This document shows positions 24,801 through 36,454 of a stretch of DNA of 64,000 bases, piece by piece. Both the position numbers and the translations under genes were made by a program. Below the pieces are notes generated by a model. That model made no database searches and had not been told where the DNA came from. It was given only the letters and a program-made list of their open reading frames with translations. Position 1 is the first letter of the stretch; the number at the start of each line of letters is the position of its first letter. Where the stretch lies: NCBI GenBank assembly GCA_030490835.1, contig CM059971.1, forward strand, positions 120,560,564 to 120,624,563, read 5' to 3'. Source of the DNA: Annona cherimola (lineage: Eukaryota > Streptophyta > Magnoliopsida > Magnoliales > Annonaceae).

Positions 24801-27800
24801 TTGTAGCAATATGTGAGGATTTTGCATCAGATGGCAGTAAATCAATTGTTGTTGGTGAGTTTACAGACATCTGCACATTAAGATCTGATACACAGTAAGA
24901 TAAAGGCGGAGCAGCAGAAAGCTTCACTTGATCTTTGGAGGCTAACTCTGAAGCAGTTTCATCCAATTCAGTTACAGCATCAGCTATGGTTCCAGAAACC
25001 ACCCCTCTGCAAGTGTTTGGTTCTTGCGTTGTGTCATGTGCAGGCACAGCACTGTTCACAGTCAAGAAGGACATGTCACATAAGATGGACTTAACTGAAA
25101 AATTGGAGAATGAGGCAAAGTTAAATGCAGGATTACATCTCCGCTTCCAAAGCACCTGCAGCATGAGTTGATTCAGATTGGCCATCCACTTCATGATTCA
25201 TTATCTGTTCAGCATATCACAAAGGAAATTGTAAGATATTTTTCTTTTAGTTTATTTGTTGTTTTCTCCATAGAAGAGGATAACATTGAGCTTGCCAATC
25301 AACAAATATGCAAAACATAACCATTTTCTCGAATTTGATCACTAGATTATAAGCAAGGAGTTGACTATAACATGATAACACACCAGATTGGAAGTGTGAT
25401 GTGACTCACCCTTGGGAGTTCTGTGTCAAACTGAGTACTAAACCAAGGAAAACTTTGACAGCTTGCTACGAGACCAACTATTATTTGTAGGGTAAAATAG
25501 TGGCTGGCTCAGGAACATCTTAAAAGAAGAAGCATTCCTAAGATGGGTATACTGAGATGGCAAAGAAGCAATGTTGATGGATAAATTTGGACAATGAACC
25601 GTTAAAAATATTTTTAAGGATAACACAAACATATTATGCCAGAATGGAAGTATGATGTACTCATCCTTGGGAATTCCATGACAATCAAACCAAAGGGAAA
25701 TTTTCTAGTTTAATACAAGACCAGCTATTCTTTGCCAGGTAAAATACTGGTTGGTTCAAGAACATCTTCATATAATAAGCATTCCTAAAATGAGTAAACT
25801 GGGATGGAGGAGCAGAAACATTATGATAGATAAACGTCGAAAATGAACCAAAAGGAATATTTAAGGGCAATACCGACTCAGAATATGCAATAAGATGAGA
25901 GTTAGGTGGATTGTGCTTGAGTAGTACTAGTAATTGAACAATTTTTCTAATAAATTCCCTCCCGAATCAATAACAATAAAAAGTTAATTTACAAAGTAAA
26001 ATGATTTGCTATTTCCCGTTCAACATAGATGTACCTCTATCACCTATATATTAAGGGTGTGTTTGGGAATGGGTAAAACTTTTGATGAAAAGTTGTAGAG
26101 AGTAGAAGTTGTCAAATGATGTGATATGATAGAGATAATGATGAAGAATAAATAAGATAAAGTTGAAATAGATAGGTTAGTTGTATTGGTAGTTGTGTAA
26201 AAATGATTGAAAAGTAGGGTAGTTGTATAGAGAAATGTGAAGAAATGATTAAAAAATAGGGTAGTTGTAGAGAGTAAAAAGTTTTAGATTGAAAAGTTTT
26301 AACTTGACAACTTTTCCTTAATAACAAACACACCCTAAGGGAGTATTTGGCAATAAGTAAAAATTTTCACTTAAAACTTTTCAATTTAAAACTTTTCACT
26401 CTCTACAACTACCTTGTTTTTTAATTATTTCTTCACATTTTCCTATACAAACTATTTTACTTTTCAATCATTTCTACACAATTACCTATACAAGTAATTT
26501 ATTTATTTTTACTTTATTCTCTTTATTCCTCATCATCGCCCCTATTATATCACATCATTTTTTTAAATCAATTTAAAAACTAAGGGTATGTTTGGGGAAT
26601 GATAAAACTTTTGAATAAAAAAATTTTGTTGTAAAAGTTTTTGAAATTAGAGAAAATGATGTGATATGATAGGGGTAATGATAAAGATTAAAGAGAATAA
26701 AGTTAAAATGGATAATTTTTTTTTAAAAATTAATAAAATAGATAAGTTAGTTGTATGAGTAGTTGTGTAGAAATAATTGAAAAGTAGGGTAATTGTATAG
26801 GAAGATATGAAAAAATAATTAAAAAATAGGATAGTTATAGAGAGTGAAATGTTTTAGTTGAAATACTTTAATGCTTACCAAACACACCCTAAAAAGTCAA
26901 TTTGAGGGTAGACCAGGAGCAACAATTTCTTTTGTACACTATATATTCTAGCAATTAATAGAAAGATTACCTACAAGAATGCTGCATTCATGAAACTAAA
27001 AATAAAGATACCAATCACACAGAAGTAAATAAAAAAAGCCAGTAGGGTCAAGTACAGAGTATGGAACAGCAGAAGTAACACAGCTGCAAAAGAAGTTCGC
27101 TTGATTCCTCAAAATAGCAAACTCGAGGGAAAGAACACTAACATGATGCCTCCAATACACTGCAAATAGTGAATTGACTGCAGTTTGATAGGTATAAGCT
27201 ACTAAAAGCTCACAACATCAGTCCAAATCTCGTGTATAAAAAAAAATGTTTTGCATCCCTTCCCAGGCAAGGATCCACCTCATTGATTTATACGAGGAAA
27301 AGAAGAACATACCTCAGCCTCTTTCTGTAAAATCAAAGGGCTTTTCTGCAAACATTCTGTAAGCGCTATTGCAGCACTGGACTGATGAACTGAATTACAT
27401 AGAGAGGCCACTTCATCCAAGCCGCCAATGGTTGCCTCACAGCTATCCAACTTGACCAGAGAAAATGTGTTTTTCTCTGATGAATCCTTAATAGCTGCTC
27501 CAACATGCTCTTTCTTTCTTGCTCTTCGACTGAATGTAATCAAGGGGTTACTGAATCTTTTGGGTAGCATATTGCCAGGCAATAAAGCAGAATTTGCTTC
27601 TTGGGATGGATTTTTTATTCCTGTTTGCATTTTCAGGATAGGATCCATACATGCATCCCCAGACTTTGTTTCAATAGGTGAGTTCCCCAACCCAGATATT
27701 GATGTCTTAGCATCATCCACATCTGCAACTTGAGAACCTCTATGTCTCTCAATGTGTTCGACCTTGCATTCAGATTTATAATTGGCACCTGAAGATAATT

Positions 27801-28738
27801 CCATCTGCTTGGAACTTGCCTTCATTTCAACAGATGCATCTTCCTTAAGGGAGCAATCTTTCCCCTCAGTTGAAACACTGTCACATGAATTTGGTGCCAA
27901 TAATACTTTGTGAGAACAAAGTCTAATGGGGCCCATCTCAGATCCCTCAGCAAACCTATGTTCCATTCCTGTCCTTGGTCCATGGACTGGCTGCAGTGAT
28001 TTGCTAGAGTTGCATCTTTCCTTGATACCACAGCACAGCTGTTTGTCATGAGGGATGCACCTCTAATGTAAATAAGACAAAAGAAAGCATAAGAACATAA
28101 TCAATGTTGGTTTCAATCGAGCATAAACATCTGAAACAAAAAGGAAAAATATAACAAAAGAAACTAACAAAGAAGATAAGAGCCAAGAAAAAAATAGAGA
28201 AAATCCTCCTGTGGAAGGGACTTTAGTGTAATCTGCCTTACACCTGTATTCTCAATAGGTTGCATCAAGTCATGATTTCTTTTTTACATGCTAAAATTTT
28301 TTTACACAACAGAATAAAGAAAAGCTTGTGGAGCATAAAGCATTAAATTAACCTCTAAATATGAAGGGGGGAAAACCAACTAGCAGCTGCATTATCCACT
28401 CTATGATTTTATAAAAGAATCTAAAATCCCTCCAGTTTAGCACCCTGTTAAGAGTTTATGGGCCCACGGTTCGCCTCAAAATATTGAAAAGACAACATGC
28501 ACCTAATCAGTCAAAATACTTCTAGAAAGCAGAAAGTTTAACATGAGCCCACCTGGTTCTCTCGTTCAAGCTTTTCTGATAAAAACTCTAAACTTGATTC
28601 AGATTTTGGATCAGATATTGTCTGACTACTTGCTGAAAGTTCTGAAGGTATGCTTGCCAATTTGATTCCTTGAGCAAGTTCATGTCTAGATGATAGTCGC
28701 TTCCGCTTATATGTTATAACCAACTTGCCATTCATCAT
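21814..28738 (-). CDS. CHR4-like nuclear protein lacking PHD, chromo and helicase domains (5 exons, 1069 aa)
   Basis: Exons on the minus strand are 28738-28553, 28062-27313, 25204-25156, 25094-24529 and 23472-21814. All borders are GT/AG and all phases agree. The protein starts M-M-N-G-K-L-V with a basic Y-K-R-K-R cluster at residues 10-14. A Ser/Glu-rich region follows, with R-R-A-R-K-K-E as a likely nuclear localisation signal. The last exon holds a SANT/SLIDE-like segment (residues about 669-721: W-S-E-E-E-L-D, L-W-I-G-V-R-R, G-R-G-N-W-D-A-M-L) and the motifs L-P-H-W-L-R-E (about 902) and V-S-A-I-A-H-S-V. These are the post-helicase signatures of Arabidopsis CHROMATIN REMODELING 4 and relatives. 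No PHD finger, chromodomain or SNF2 motif is encoded, although CHR4 is about twice as long. It may bind chromatin or act in a CHR4 complex; that is inference. Alternatives are a pruned paralogue or a divergent plant family sharing this tail. Introns 2 and 4 are long, and intron 2 holds MITEs. Confidence 0.82.
25385..25880. repeat. Diverged tandem duplication of about 245 bp in intron 2 of the CHR4-like gene
   Basis: The segment near 25390-25630 recurs near 25635-25875. Shared blocks in the same order include GGAAGT-TGATGT, ACCCTTGGGA or ATCCTTGGGA, AAGACCA, GGTAAAATA, AACATCTT and AAGCATTCCTAA. The two short open frames on the minus strand (25438-25632 and 25685-25870) are the same sequence read twice and are not exons, since no splice signals connect them. 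Confidence 0.8.
26055..26335. mobile_element. Harbinger-type MITE in intron 2 of the CHR4-like gene
   Basis: Terminal repeats GGGTGTGTTTGGG and AACAAACACACCC with TAA on both sides (26052-26054 and 26336-26338). It is the same family as the copy at 20633, in opposite orientation. Confidence 0.87.
26339..26580. mobile_element. Harbinger-type MITE, one-ended copy
   Basis: Begins with GGGAGTATTTGGCAATAAG directly after the TAA shared with the preceding MITE. It runs through the family's internal blocks and stops near CACATCATTTTTTTAAA without a right terminal repeat. It abuts the next copy, giving three family members in a row. Confidence 0.65.
26584..26889. mobile_element. Harbinger-type MITE, third of a cluster
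   Basis: Terminal repeats GGGTATGTTTGGGG and CCAAACACACCC with TAA at 26581-26583 and 26890-26892. Internal blocks match the family, with an A/T-rich insertion near 26720-26750. Confidence 0.83.
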
Positions 28739-31050
28739 TTCTGCCTGCGAAGTATTCCGCTGTTAAATTGGCCCAAGAAACCAGACAGCATGACTAGCAA
28801 ACAAGAAGACAACACAAGAGAGTTTCCATCAATTTCATGAACTTCAGGATCTAAAGCTGCCAAGTCAACAATGGCTTCAGCCATTCACAGTTCAAATATG
28901 GGAAGTATACAGCAGTATGTTCCAGAGCACTTGATAGCCCAGCAACTTGTATTAAAGCCGATTTTGGATGAAAACATTCGTCGCCTCAGTTCAATAGCAG
29001 TAATCTTGTTAATTGTTGTCACAGTTCAAAGACAGAAAGGAAGATTATTGAATAAGGGAAATTAGCAATTCATGGATAATTTTAATTGGAAGACAAGTGA
29101 TGTTGTGACTGTTACATTCAAAAACTAAATTTACAATTTATGATTCTTGTAGACTCTAGGGATTTGAGTTATTCCACTTGGGGACCTCATTTTGAATGAA
29201 TCCAATGATTCAGTATTTCTGAACAATAACAGTTAAGACTCAGTTCAAAATTTAAAATATGAACCTGAGCAACTTTTCTCTTGTTTTAGTTTCAATTTGG
29301 TTTTGATAAATCAATGACACTGACAAATATTTACAAGAGACCATTTCTGCTATTCATCATAAAAATGCTAAAATGCAGATTCGTCTTCAATTACAAGATA
29401 TGATCCTTTACCTCTTAGCAATCCATGCCACTGAAAATCAATAAACTCACATTGATAATCTTCTACCTCCAGTTGATCATCATTGTCAAGCAATGATGTC
29501 CAAAAGCTTCCTCTTCTATGTGCTCTAATACTGAATTAGAGTTTTACATAGTAATAATTTCATATGTGATCTCCACAGACATAGTTATTCAATTTTTTGT
29601 CAAATAAAAAGAAACACTCAATAGAATATCTCAATATGTCATTCAGAACTTGCACTTTAAGGCCATTTTCTTATTACAGTAGAAGATTTTCTTCAATGAC
29701 TTTAAAATAGAAAATAATACACACACATGATACACCCCTATACCCAAGCAAAACAATGAGAACAACACCACTCATTCCCGTATGATTATATCGACCCACA
29801 AGAACCTTTCAACCACCCAAATGGGTGAAACAACCTTTTCATCATGTAATGCACTACCCATCCCCCTGCTTTTGACCACTTGTTACAGTGAAACAAAAAA
29901 AAAAAAAAAATCTCCTAAGCTACAACCAAGTAACTTCGCAGATCTTTGATGGAAGTTGCCAGACCCAACAGAAGAATGCAGCCAGCAGACCACACTCACA
30001 TGAAACATGAATAACAACTACATTTATTTCTTCCTACTCTTAAGCAGTGTAACCTCCAAATAAATCAAACAATGCTGCCAAGTGCAAGCTTCATTGCCAA
30101 AATTTTCAGCTCATATGGGTCACGACATAGGCAGCAACCGCTATAGTACTTTGCCACTGAAATTTTCGACTCTTGTCTGAATCAATATGAAAAATCTCAA
30201 ACGCCAGCCTTGATCTATCTACATTGCCAGTGACCTAAGTACTTTCTGGTTCTTTCCACCCGACCCATGAGTTTCGCAAGGAATTGCATTATCCATTATC
30301 CATTCAAGAATGTTGCAAGACCATACAAATCGGACAGTCCTGATTGATTTGCATGAACAACAATCACACAATGCTAATGCAAGTGCAGATTGATAGCCAT
30401 TATCAAACGGTGCATACACTAGAAAGAAAAATAATATAAATGATAAAAACCCACTAACCCACCGGTTGATGATCCCAGTTTCTTGAGAATAAAAAAATCC
30501 ACAAGATACAATCTGACAGCAAAAAAACCTAAGAAAAATCATGCATTCCGGGAAAACCGAAACTCAGACAACAAGAATAACACCGCGTGAAACACAGACA
30601 ACCAAGCCAACTCGGATTACAGAATGCAGCAAAAAACAGAGAACTTCTGCCACAAACACTAAAAAACAGAAGCAGACGTTGAATCCAATTCCAACTGCAT
30701 ATGTGACGAAAGTCACCAACGAACAAAAACTGTAAGAATAAAATCAAACCCTAAAAAATAGGCTAATTTCTACATTATTTGGTAAAGGAAGCAACATTGC
30801 TTGCTTGAAAAATGCAAGTAATCGAAACATAGAAATGGACGAGATTCTTGTCCAGGAAAAGAAATTTTTAGAAGAAATTCACAGGATGATTGAGAATAGC
30901 TAGGATTACGCGGAGATAATGTGCGTGTACGGTGGTGGCGCAGTGCGAGCTCTTCGGCGGTGGATTATACACCGGTGCAAGTCCGAATGATGGAAAGCGG
31001 AAAAGCGAGAGAAAACCCTTGGCCGGGCTTGGTTTCAGTGTAGGAGACTG
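28739..31050 (-). other. 5' UTR intron(s) and probable promoter of the CHR4-like gene
   Basis: A splice acceptor (ACTTCGCAG at 28745 on the minus strand) lies six bases before the start codon, so a non-coding exon must lie upstream. A GC-richer, CT-containing stretch at about 30830-31050 (minus strand) resembles a plant 5' UTR and ends the gene-like composition. No protein-coding exon is supported between. The A-run at 29890-29908 is a simple repeat. Confidence 0.4.
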
Positions 31051-31769
31051 CGGTTTTCTTTTCTGACGGAAATACCATCGTCAGTTAGGGGAAGGATTCG
31101 AAAAGATAAGGTGTTTTTCGTCATTTCGTTTTCATCATTATTACTACCTCAGTTTGGGGGCGCAGAGAAATTCTCGTGTGCATCCAGATAGAGATGTGCC
31201 TACCGTTCATCCACGAGATTTCTTAATATTTATATTGTAAATTTGAAATCTGTACTTTTAAGTATTATTATTATTATCTCAAAAATGTTTTTATAAACTC
31301 GAATTTTTTTGTTTGTCATAAAAATAAATCGACAGGATGCCAAGCACCAATATATTTTGACATTCTATTCGAAATTTTAGAATTATCTTTTTTTGGATAA
31401 CCATATCTACGTATGGAACCTATCCAATGATTTGGATGCTCCTTTATACTGTAAATTTAATTTAAATTTATCAGTTGGTGCAGGAAAACTTTATTATCCA
31501 ACTGGTTGGAAGTGAGGATTTCTCGGGGTGCAATTGCTGTTCGCTGTCGCGATGGGCGATGTGCAGGCGATGGAACTTTATGATGTGACTCTTTTGCCCT
31601 CGATGCCGTGGCCAGGCTAGGTGCGGCTGCGCCTGCGCGATGCGATGGACAGTATGCAGGCACCGGGCCGCTATAGATTACATCCGCATATGATCCGCCA
31701 ACTGATTTTCGAAATGCCGATTTATGTCTGGTATTTCCATGCGATTGGCAGAAATTTATTGTACATTAA
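31051..31769. other. Intergenic DNA, no gene seen
   Basis: Contains a moderately GC-rich patch (31500-31700) with short open frames on both strands. No recognisable domain or splice structure. Confidence 0.35.
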
Positions 31770-31925
31770 GGGTTTGTTTGTTTACACCAACAATATTTCA
31801 AACTAAAACTTCCTAATTTAAAAATTTTTATTTTTCATAATTATCTTATTTTAAAATTTTTTAATCATTGATGCATATTTAACTAATTTAATTTAATTTA
31901 ATTTTTTTATTCTTCATCATTGCAC

Positions 31926-33821
31926 CAATGTTGTCAGAACCGAACCGGTAAATGAACTGGTCTGGTTCGAACCGGTTCGAACCGGTGACGTCAGCATGAC
32001 ATATTTATGATGTCATAAATATTAAATTATTTTTAAATTTTAAGTAAATATATTGATAAGTTTATCATAATTTAACACCTGTAATATGATTCTAAAATCT
32101 TTATAAGGTCATTTATACCTTAATTACAGAATTTGAAACTCAAATAATAGGATTTAATGAAATTTACCTATCTAACAGAATCTAACAGCATCTAACGACA
32201 TCTAACTTTTGATATTAATAAGTTAATCCGAATTTAACACCTGTAATATGATCCTCAGCTCCTTATAAGGTCATTTATACCTTAATTACAGAACTTGAAA
32301 CCCAGATAATATAATTTAATGAAATCCACCTTAATTTAACAGCGTCTAACAGCAAACCGGTTCGAACCAGTGACGTCAGCATGACATATTTAAGATGTCA
32401 TAAATATTAAACTATTTTAAAATTTTAAATAAATATATTGATAAAATTATATTTTCATAAATCATAAATATATATGTTAGATTTTAAAAACCACAATATA
32501 AGTATAAAATATGCAGGAGGAACAGGGGATGCTGCAGTAGGGACGGGGGTAGGCTGCAGCAATCACACATACATATTTATTATTTGTGCTTTCTGATAAT
32601 TCTAAAAATCTTCATATAATTTCATATTAAATTCACACTTTTTTAGTATAAAAATGTTAATTAAATACAGATTTTATGCGAAAATTTCGTGAAAATTATA
32701 TTTTTCATAAAATCTTTAATTTTGCTATAAAACGGATCATTTTGCAACATTTTTTTTGAAAATATAAAATTATGAATCAATAGGCTAGAAAATTTTAATG
32801 TTGAAAAGTGTATTAACTTATTAATATAATTTGGGCAAATTTATAAAATTATTTAATTGAAAAAATCATACATATATGACTACAATTATATTTTAAAATA
32901 TGGGGAATAAAGTAAATTATTATATTTAGATAAATTAAATTAAAGGATAAAGTGAATTAAACTAAGATGATATATGATATTATTGAAATAATTTATCAAA
33001 GAATTAATATTTAAATTCGTATTTAAATGCACAGCAGGAACACCGAACAACCATGCACCACCGGAGCATGAAAATTCCGGTACTCCATCACCCCCAAATC
33101 TAGCTGTCAGGCACTACATCTGCGATGAAATTGGACGCCCAAATCCAAATGATCGAACCCATTGTTAATAGCAGCAATTGCAAGTCGTCGGCCATTATTT
33201 CATCAATTCACACCTATAATCACGTTGAGACGAAATCTCAAGATGCCCAAAATCAAGCAGCTGCCTTCCCTGAATCGACGTCTTCTGCCCAACACCCATC
33301 TACCCATTGATCTCCTCGGCGCTCCAAATCGGGAGAGCTCAACCAGCAACATGACCGGCAGCAATTTTTGTACCTCCTAAACCCACCAAAATTGCTACCA
33401 TTAATTCCGCCTAAACCCAGAGCTTCCATTTTCAGCCATTGATTCCAACTTCCAAGTACCAAACAGAGCAGGCGACATCGCCGCGAACAGCGAGCAGGGG
33501 TCGGACAACAATTGGGAGACGGGGAGAGTGGGAGTCAGGCGAAGGCGGGCGAGCGGCCGTCGGGCGTCGGCGAGCAACAGTTGGGTTTCTTGGGCGAAAA
33601 TGAGAAGAAGACGAGCAGGCGCCTGCATCGTTTTTTTTAATATATCTCAGGTCTGACTGGGCGAATCCGGTTCGACCGTATGTTACGGTTCGACCGCCGG
33701 TTCGCCGGTTTGATCGGTTTTATGTATATGAACCGAACCGGATGCAATCGAACCGAAAACTGGACCGGTTCCCGGTTGAACCGGTCGGACCGGCCGGTCC
33801 GGTCCGGTTCTTACAACACTG
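31926..33821. mobile_element. Non-autonomous hAT element, 1.9 kb, with 8-bp target-site duplication
   Basis: The 8-bp direct repeat CATTGCAC flanks the element at 31918-31925 and 33822-33829. The terminal inverted repeats are CAATGTTGTCAGAACCG on the left and, as reverse complement, CAGTGTTGTAAGAACCG on the right. Both features fit the hAT superfamily. Subterminal zones are filled with repeated CCGGTT/AACCGG motifs, a pattern of transposase-binding sites. I find no transposase (no hATC dimerisation region or BED finger), so it must move in trans. The GC-rich part near 33400-33650 differs in composition from the rest and may be captured host sequence. Confidence 0.87.
31979..32443. repeat. Direct repeats inside the hAT element
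   Basis: The block GTGACGTCAGCATGACATAT near 31985 recurs near 32370 (spacing about 385 bp). The block TTTAACACCTGTAATATGAT at 32071 recurs at 32233 (spacing 162 bp), followed in both copies by CTTATAAGGTCATTTATACC-type sequence. Copies differ by a few substitutions. Confidence 0.8.
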
Positions 33822-33898
33822 CATTGCACATATTATATCATATTATTTTCTCTTATTTTTAAAATTTTTACACCAAAACATTTTCATTATAAATTTTA

Positions 33899-34294
33899 GG
33901 ATAATTTGCATATATACCCACTTAGTTTAATCAAAATTATAAATATGCTCACTGAATTTCAAAAATTATAAATAACTTCAGCATGGTTTAACCATAATTG
34001 TACATAATCCTACGCAGTTATAACATCGACACAGTTTGGGTATATTTGTAAAAATATGTAAACTAAATAGATGTATTTGCAATTTCAGAAATTAAGTAGT
34101 ATGTTTAATTTTTACAAATAAATCCCATATAATTTAACTGTAATTACAAATAACTCCACGCCATAATGATACAGTAATAGTATCATAACACTGTCGGGGT
34201 CGTTTGTAATTATAATTAAACTATGTGTGTATATTTGAAATTCTAATCGAAGATCAAATTAAGTAGGTATATTATTGTATTTGCAAATTATCCC
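33899..34294. mobile_element. Foldback element with GGATAATTTGC ends
   Basis: The left end GGATAATTTGCATATATACC pairs with the reverse complement of the right end GGTATATTATTGTATTTGC plus AAATTATCC. The arms continue inward over ACTTAGTTTAAT and its complement. It lies inside the remains of a MITE. Confidence 0.65.
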
Positions 34295-34311
34295 AAGTTT
34301 TATCACTTTTC

Positions 34312-34640
34312 GAATATAGCCTAAAAGTTTTCAAGCCAAAAAAATTTAAACTAATGCTTTTCACTTTTTATAATTATTTTATTTTTAATTATTTATTTAT
34401 ATTTTACTATACAACTATCCTTTTTTTAATCATTTATATTAAACTACTCATACAAGTATCTATTTTAATATTATTTTCTTTATTTTTCATCGTTACTTTA
34501 TTATATCATATCAATTTCTTCAATTTCATTATTGTTTTTACTTCTCATCATTATCATTATTATATTACATTTTTTCCATTTCAAAAATTTGTACAGTAAA
34601 AAAATTTCATTCAAAAATTTTATCACACCCAAACACAATT
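34312..34640. mobile_element. Degraded Harbinger-type MITE
   Basis: Family blocks (AATCATTTATATTAAACTAC, TTTTCATCGTTAC, AAAAATTTTATCACACCCAA) appear in the expected order. The right terminal repeat reads CACCCAAACACA. The left end is weak. Confidence 0.5.
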
Positions 34641-35294
34641 TTCACCTCTTTTCTACTTGTATTTTCACATAAATTTCTGTTTATATTTTCATATAATTTT
34701 GACATCTTAATTACTTAATTGTTTTACTTTGCTATTATTTTTGTATTATAATTAGTTTCCATATCTTTTCGTATAATAATAAGGGGCATGGCTCACATTA
34801 GGCAAGTGTATAAAGATGAATTACACTTTTAAATAAATTTAAAATAAAAACAAAATTTTTAAAAATTTAAGAGTGGCTAATAATATTATCAATTATTCGT
34901 TTTGTCATTGATTAGTATCCTACTTTTCTAAAATTTTTCCTCCATTTCCTTACCTATTGCCAAATTTTTTTTTCCCACATCAGTTTTTATGAAAGCTAAC
35001 ATCCGAAGTTTTTTATCTTTTGAAAATTTCTTGCTGATTATTGTATTTTCAAGCCTTCGATTTATGATGAAAACTAAAATGATACGGTGCTTCCCTTGGT
35101 GGAAAATAATCAATGTCATCCTATCTACATGCGTGCTACGTGTGAAAGAACGAATATTTCCGCTGTACCTTCCGTACGCATGCGTTGAAGGGGAAATGCG
35201 AAAGAACCGGTAATTATTCGGTGCTGTGATATGTGTGAAATTTAATACGTCGGTGCTGCAAAGCAAACAACGATAACTAATCGTTGAATAGTTA
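34641..35294. other. Intergenic DNA, no gene seen
   Basis: A 112-codon minus-strand frame (34928-35266) has no recognisable domain and no splice context. I regard it as chance. Confidence 0.35.
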
Positions 35295-35569
35295 AGGTGT
35301 GCTTGTAAAATGATAAAATTTTGGAAGAAAAAATTTTAGTATAGAAGTTTTTGAAATATAAAAAAATAATATAACATGATAGAAGTAATTATGATGAATA
35401 AAGAGAATAAAGTTAAAATAAATATGTTAATTGAATGAGTAGTTATAAAAAAATAATTTAAAAGTAAAATAACTATATAAGAAGATATAAGGAAATAATT
35501 AAAAAATAACATAATTATGAAAAGTAAAAAAATTAAATTAAAAAATTTTAAGCATACCTCAACACTAAT
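35295..35569. mobile_element. Degraded Harbinger-type MITE
   Basis: Starts GGTGTGCTTGTAAAATGATA after TTAA, carries the family's internal blocks (ATAACATGATAGAAGTAAT, AGAGAATAAAGTT) and ends near TTTTAAGCATACCTC. Confidence 0.55.
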
Positions 35570-35936
35570 GCAGTCCACAGCATCCCACGGTCGCGCATGA
35601 AGTGCACATGCGTCACATTCACGGTAAGAGAAAGGATTCAATAAGTTTGAATAAATTGAAAAAATGAATGAGAATATAATTTTTATATTAGAAATAAGAA
35701 TTGTATTAAAAATATAAAAAAATATACAATAATAAACTAAGAAAACGTGGATTGATAACTGTAGCACCCGCCGCGAGCGCTACGATGGGCTCGGAATGGT
35801 TTCCCGGGCCTTGAAAATCTGGATCGTGTTGGACAGCAATGTGGGCTTAGATTTCCTACATCCACATGAGGTAAAACGCGTTAGGCTTCATATTTTTTAG
35901 AAAAGTTGGCACATGGGTGTTTTCTTGCGGGTTCAG

Positions 35937-35981
35937 TAGCGTAATGGTTAAGACGAGGCTTTCCGTACACGGGTCGAGTCA
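35937..35981 (+). promoter_or_regulatory. Pol III A and B boxes of a SINE-like insert in the solo LTR
   Basis: TAGCGTAATGG at 35937-35947 fits the A-box consensus TRGYNNARNGG exactly. GGGTCGAGTCA at 35971-35981 fits the B box at 9 of 11 positions. Their spacing is tRNA-like. The downstream sequence ends in an A-rich stretch near 36065-36090, as a SINE tail would. I did not find a convincing duplication flanking it. Confidence 0.55.
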
Positions 35982-36454
35982 CAAATCCGGCAGCATAACG
36001 ACAACGTATTGTGCTAGAATCCGTGGACCCACATGCACCCGCTTTGCCGGGGCGTTAACTCAAACACGCACACACAAAAATAAAGAAAAACGGAGTCGCC
36101 ACTGATTTTTAAAGGGAGATCAGCCTCTGTTTAATGAAATAAGGCACTAGTCGTATAGAGTCCGGGTTCCGGCCTACGGATTGAAGCAAATATGGCAAAA
36201 ATCTGCCAACCCGAGGCGGTTTACACGGCGTGAAAGGGGAGAAATAAAAAGATTTGAGAGAACGGGAGAGATGGAAAGGGGGAGAGTGGAGGAGAAGCGC
36301 GTTGCTTGGAGAACGTGAAAAGCCGGGACGCTGGGGTGTTGCTGCAGACTCCCGTCCTCCCTTCTGGGATGCCTCTCCAAGTGTGTCTCAAATGAGGGGG
36401 GTGCTCCTCCTTTTATAGATGTAGGAGTGGGCTTTGGGCCACTTGGGGTCATGG

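Larger units (their letters stand above)
31770..33898. mobile_element. Harbinger-type MITE split by a hAT element
   Basis: The left part (31770-31925) starts after TAA with GGGTTTGTTTG and follows the family's internal order to TTATTCTTCATCATTGCAC. The right part resumes at 33822 with CATTGCACATATTATATCA and continues to about 33898. The two halves fit the family sequence once the 1.9-kb insert and one copy of its 8-bp duplication are ignored. The right terminus is not clear, because another foldback begins at 33899. Confidence 0.65.

Noticed and set aside
34928..35266. A 112-codon minus-strand frame
   Set aside because: It has no recognisable family motif and sits between decayed transposons.
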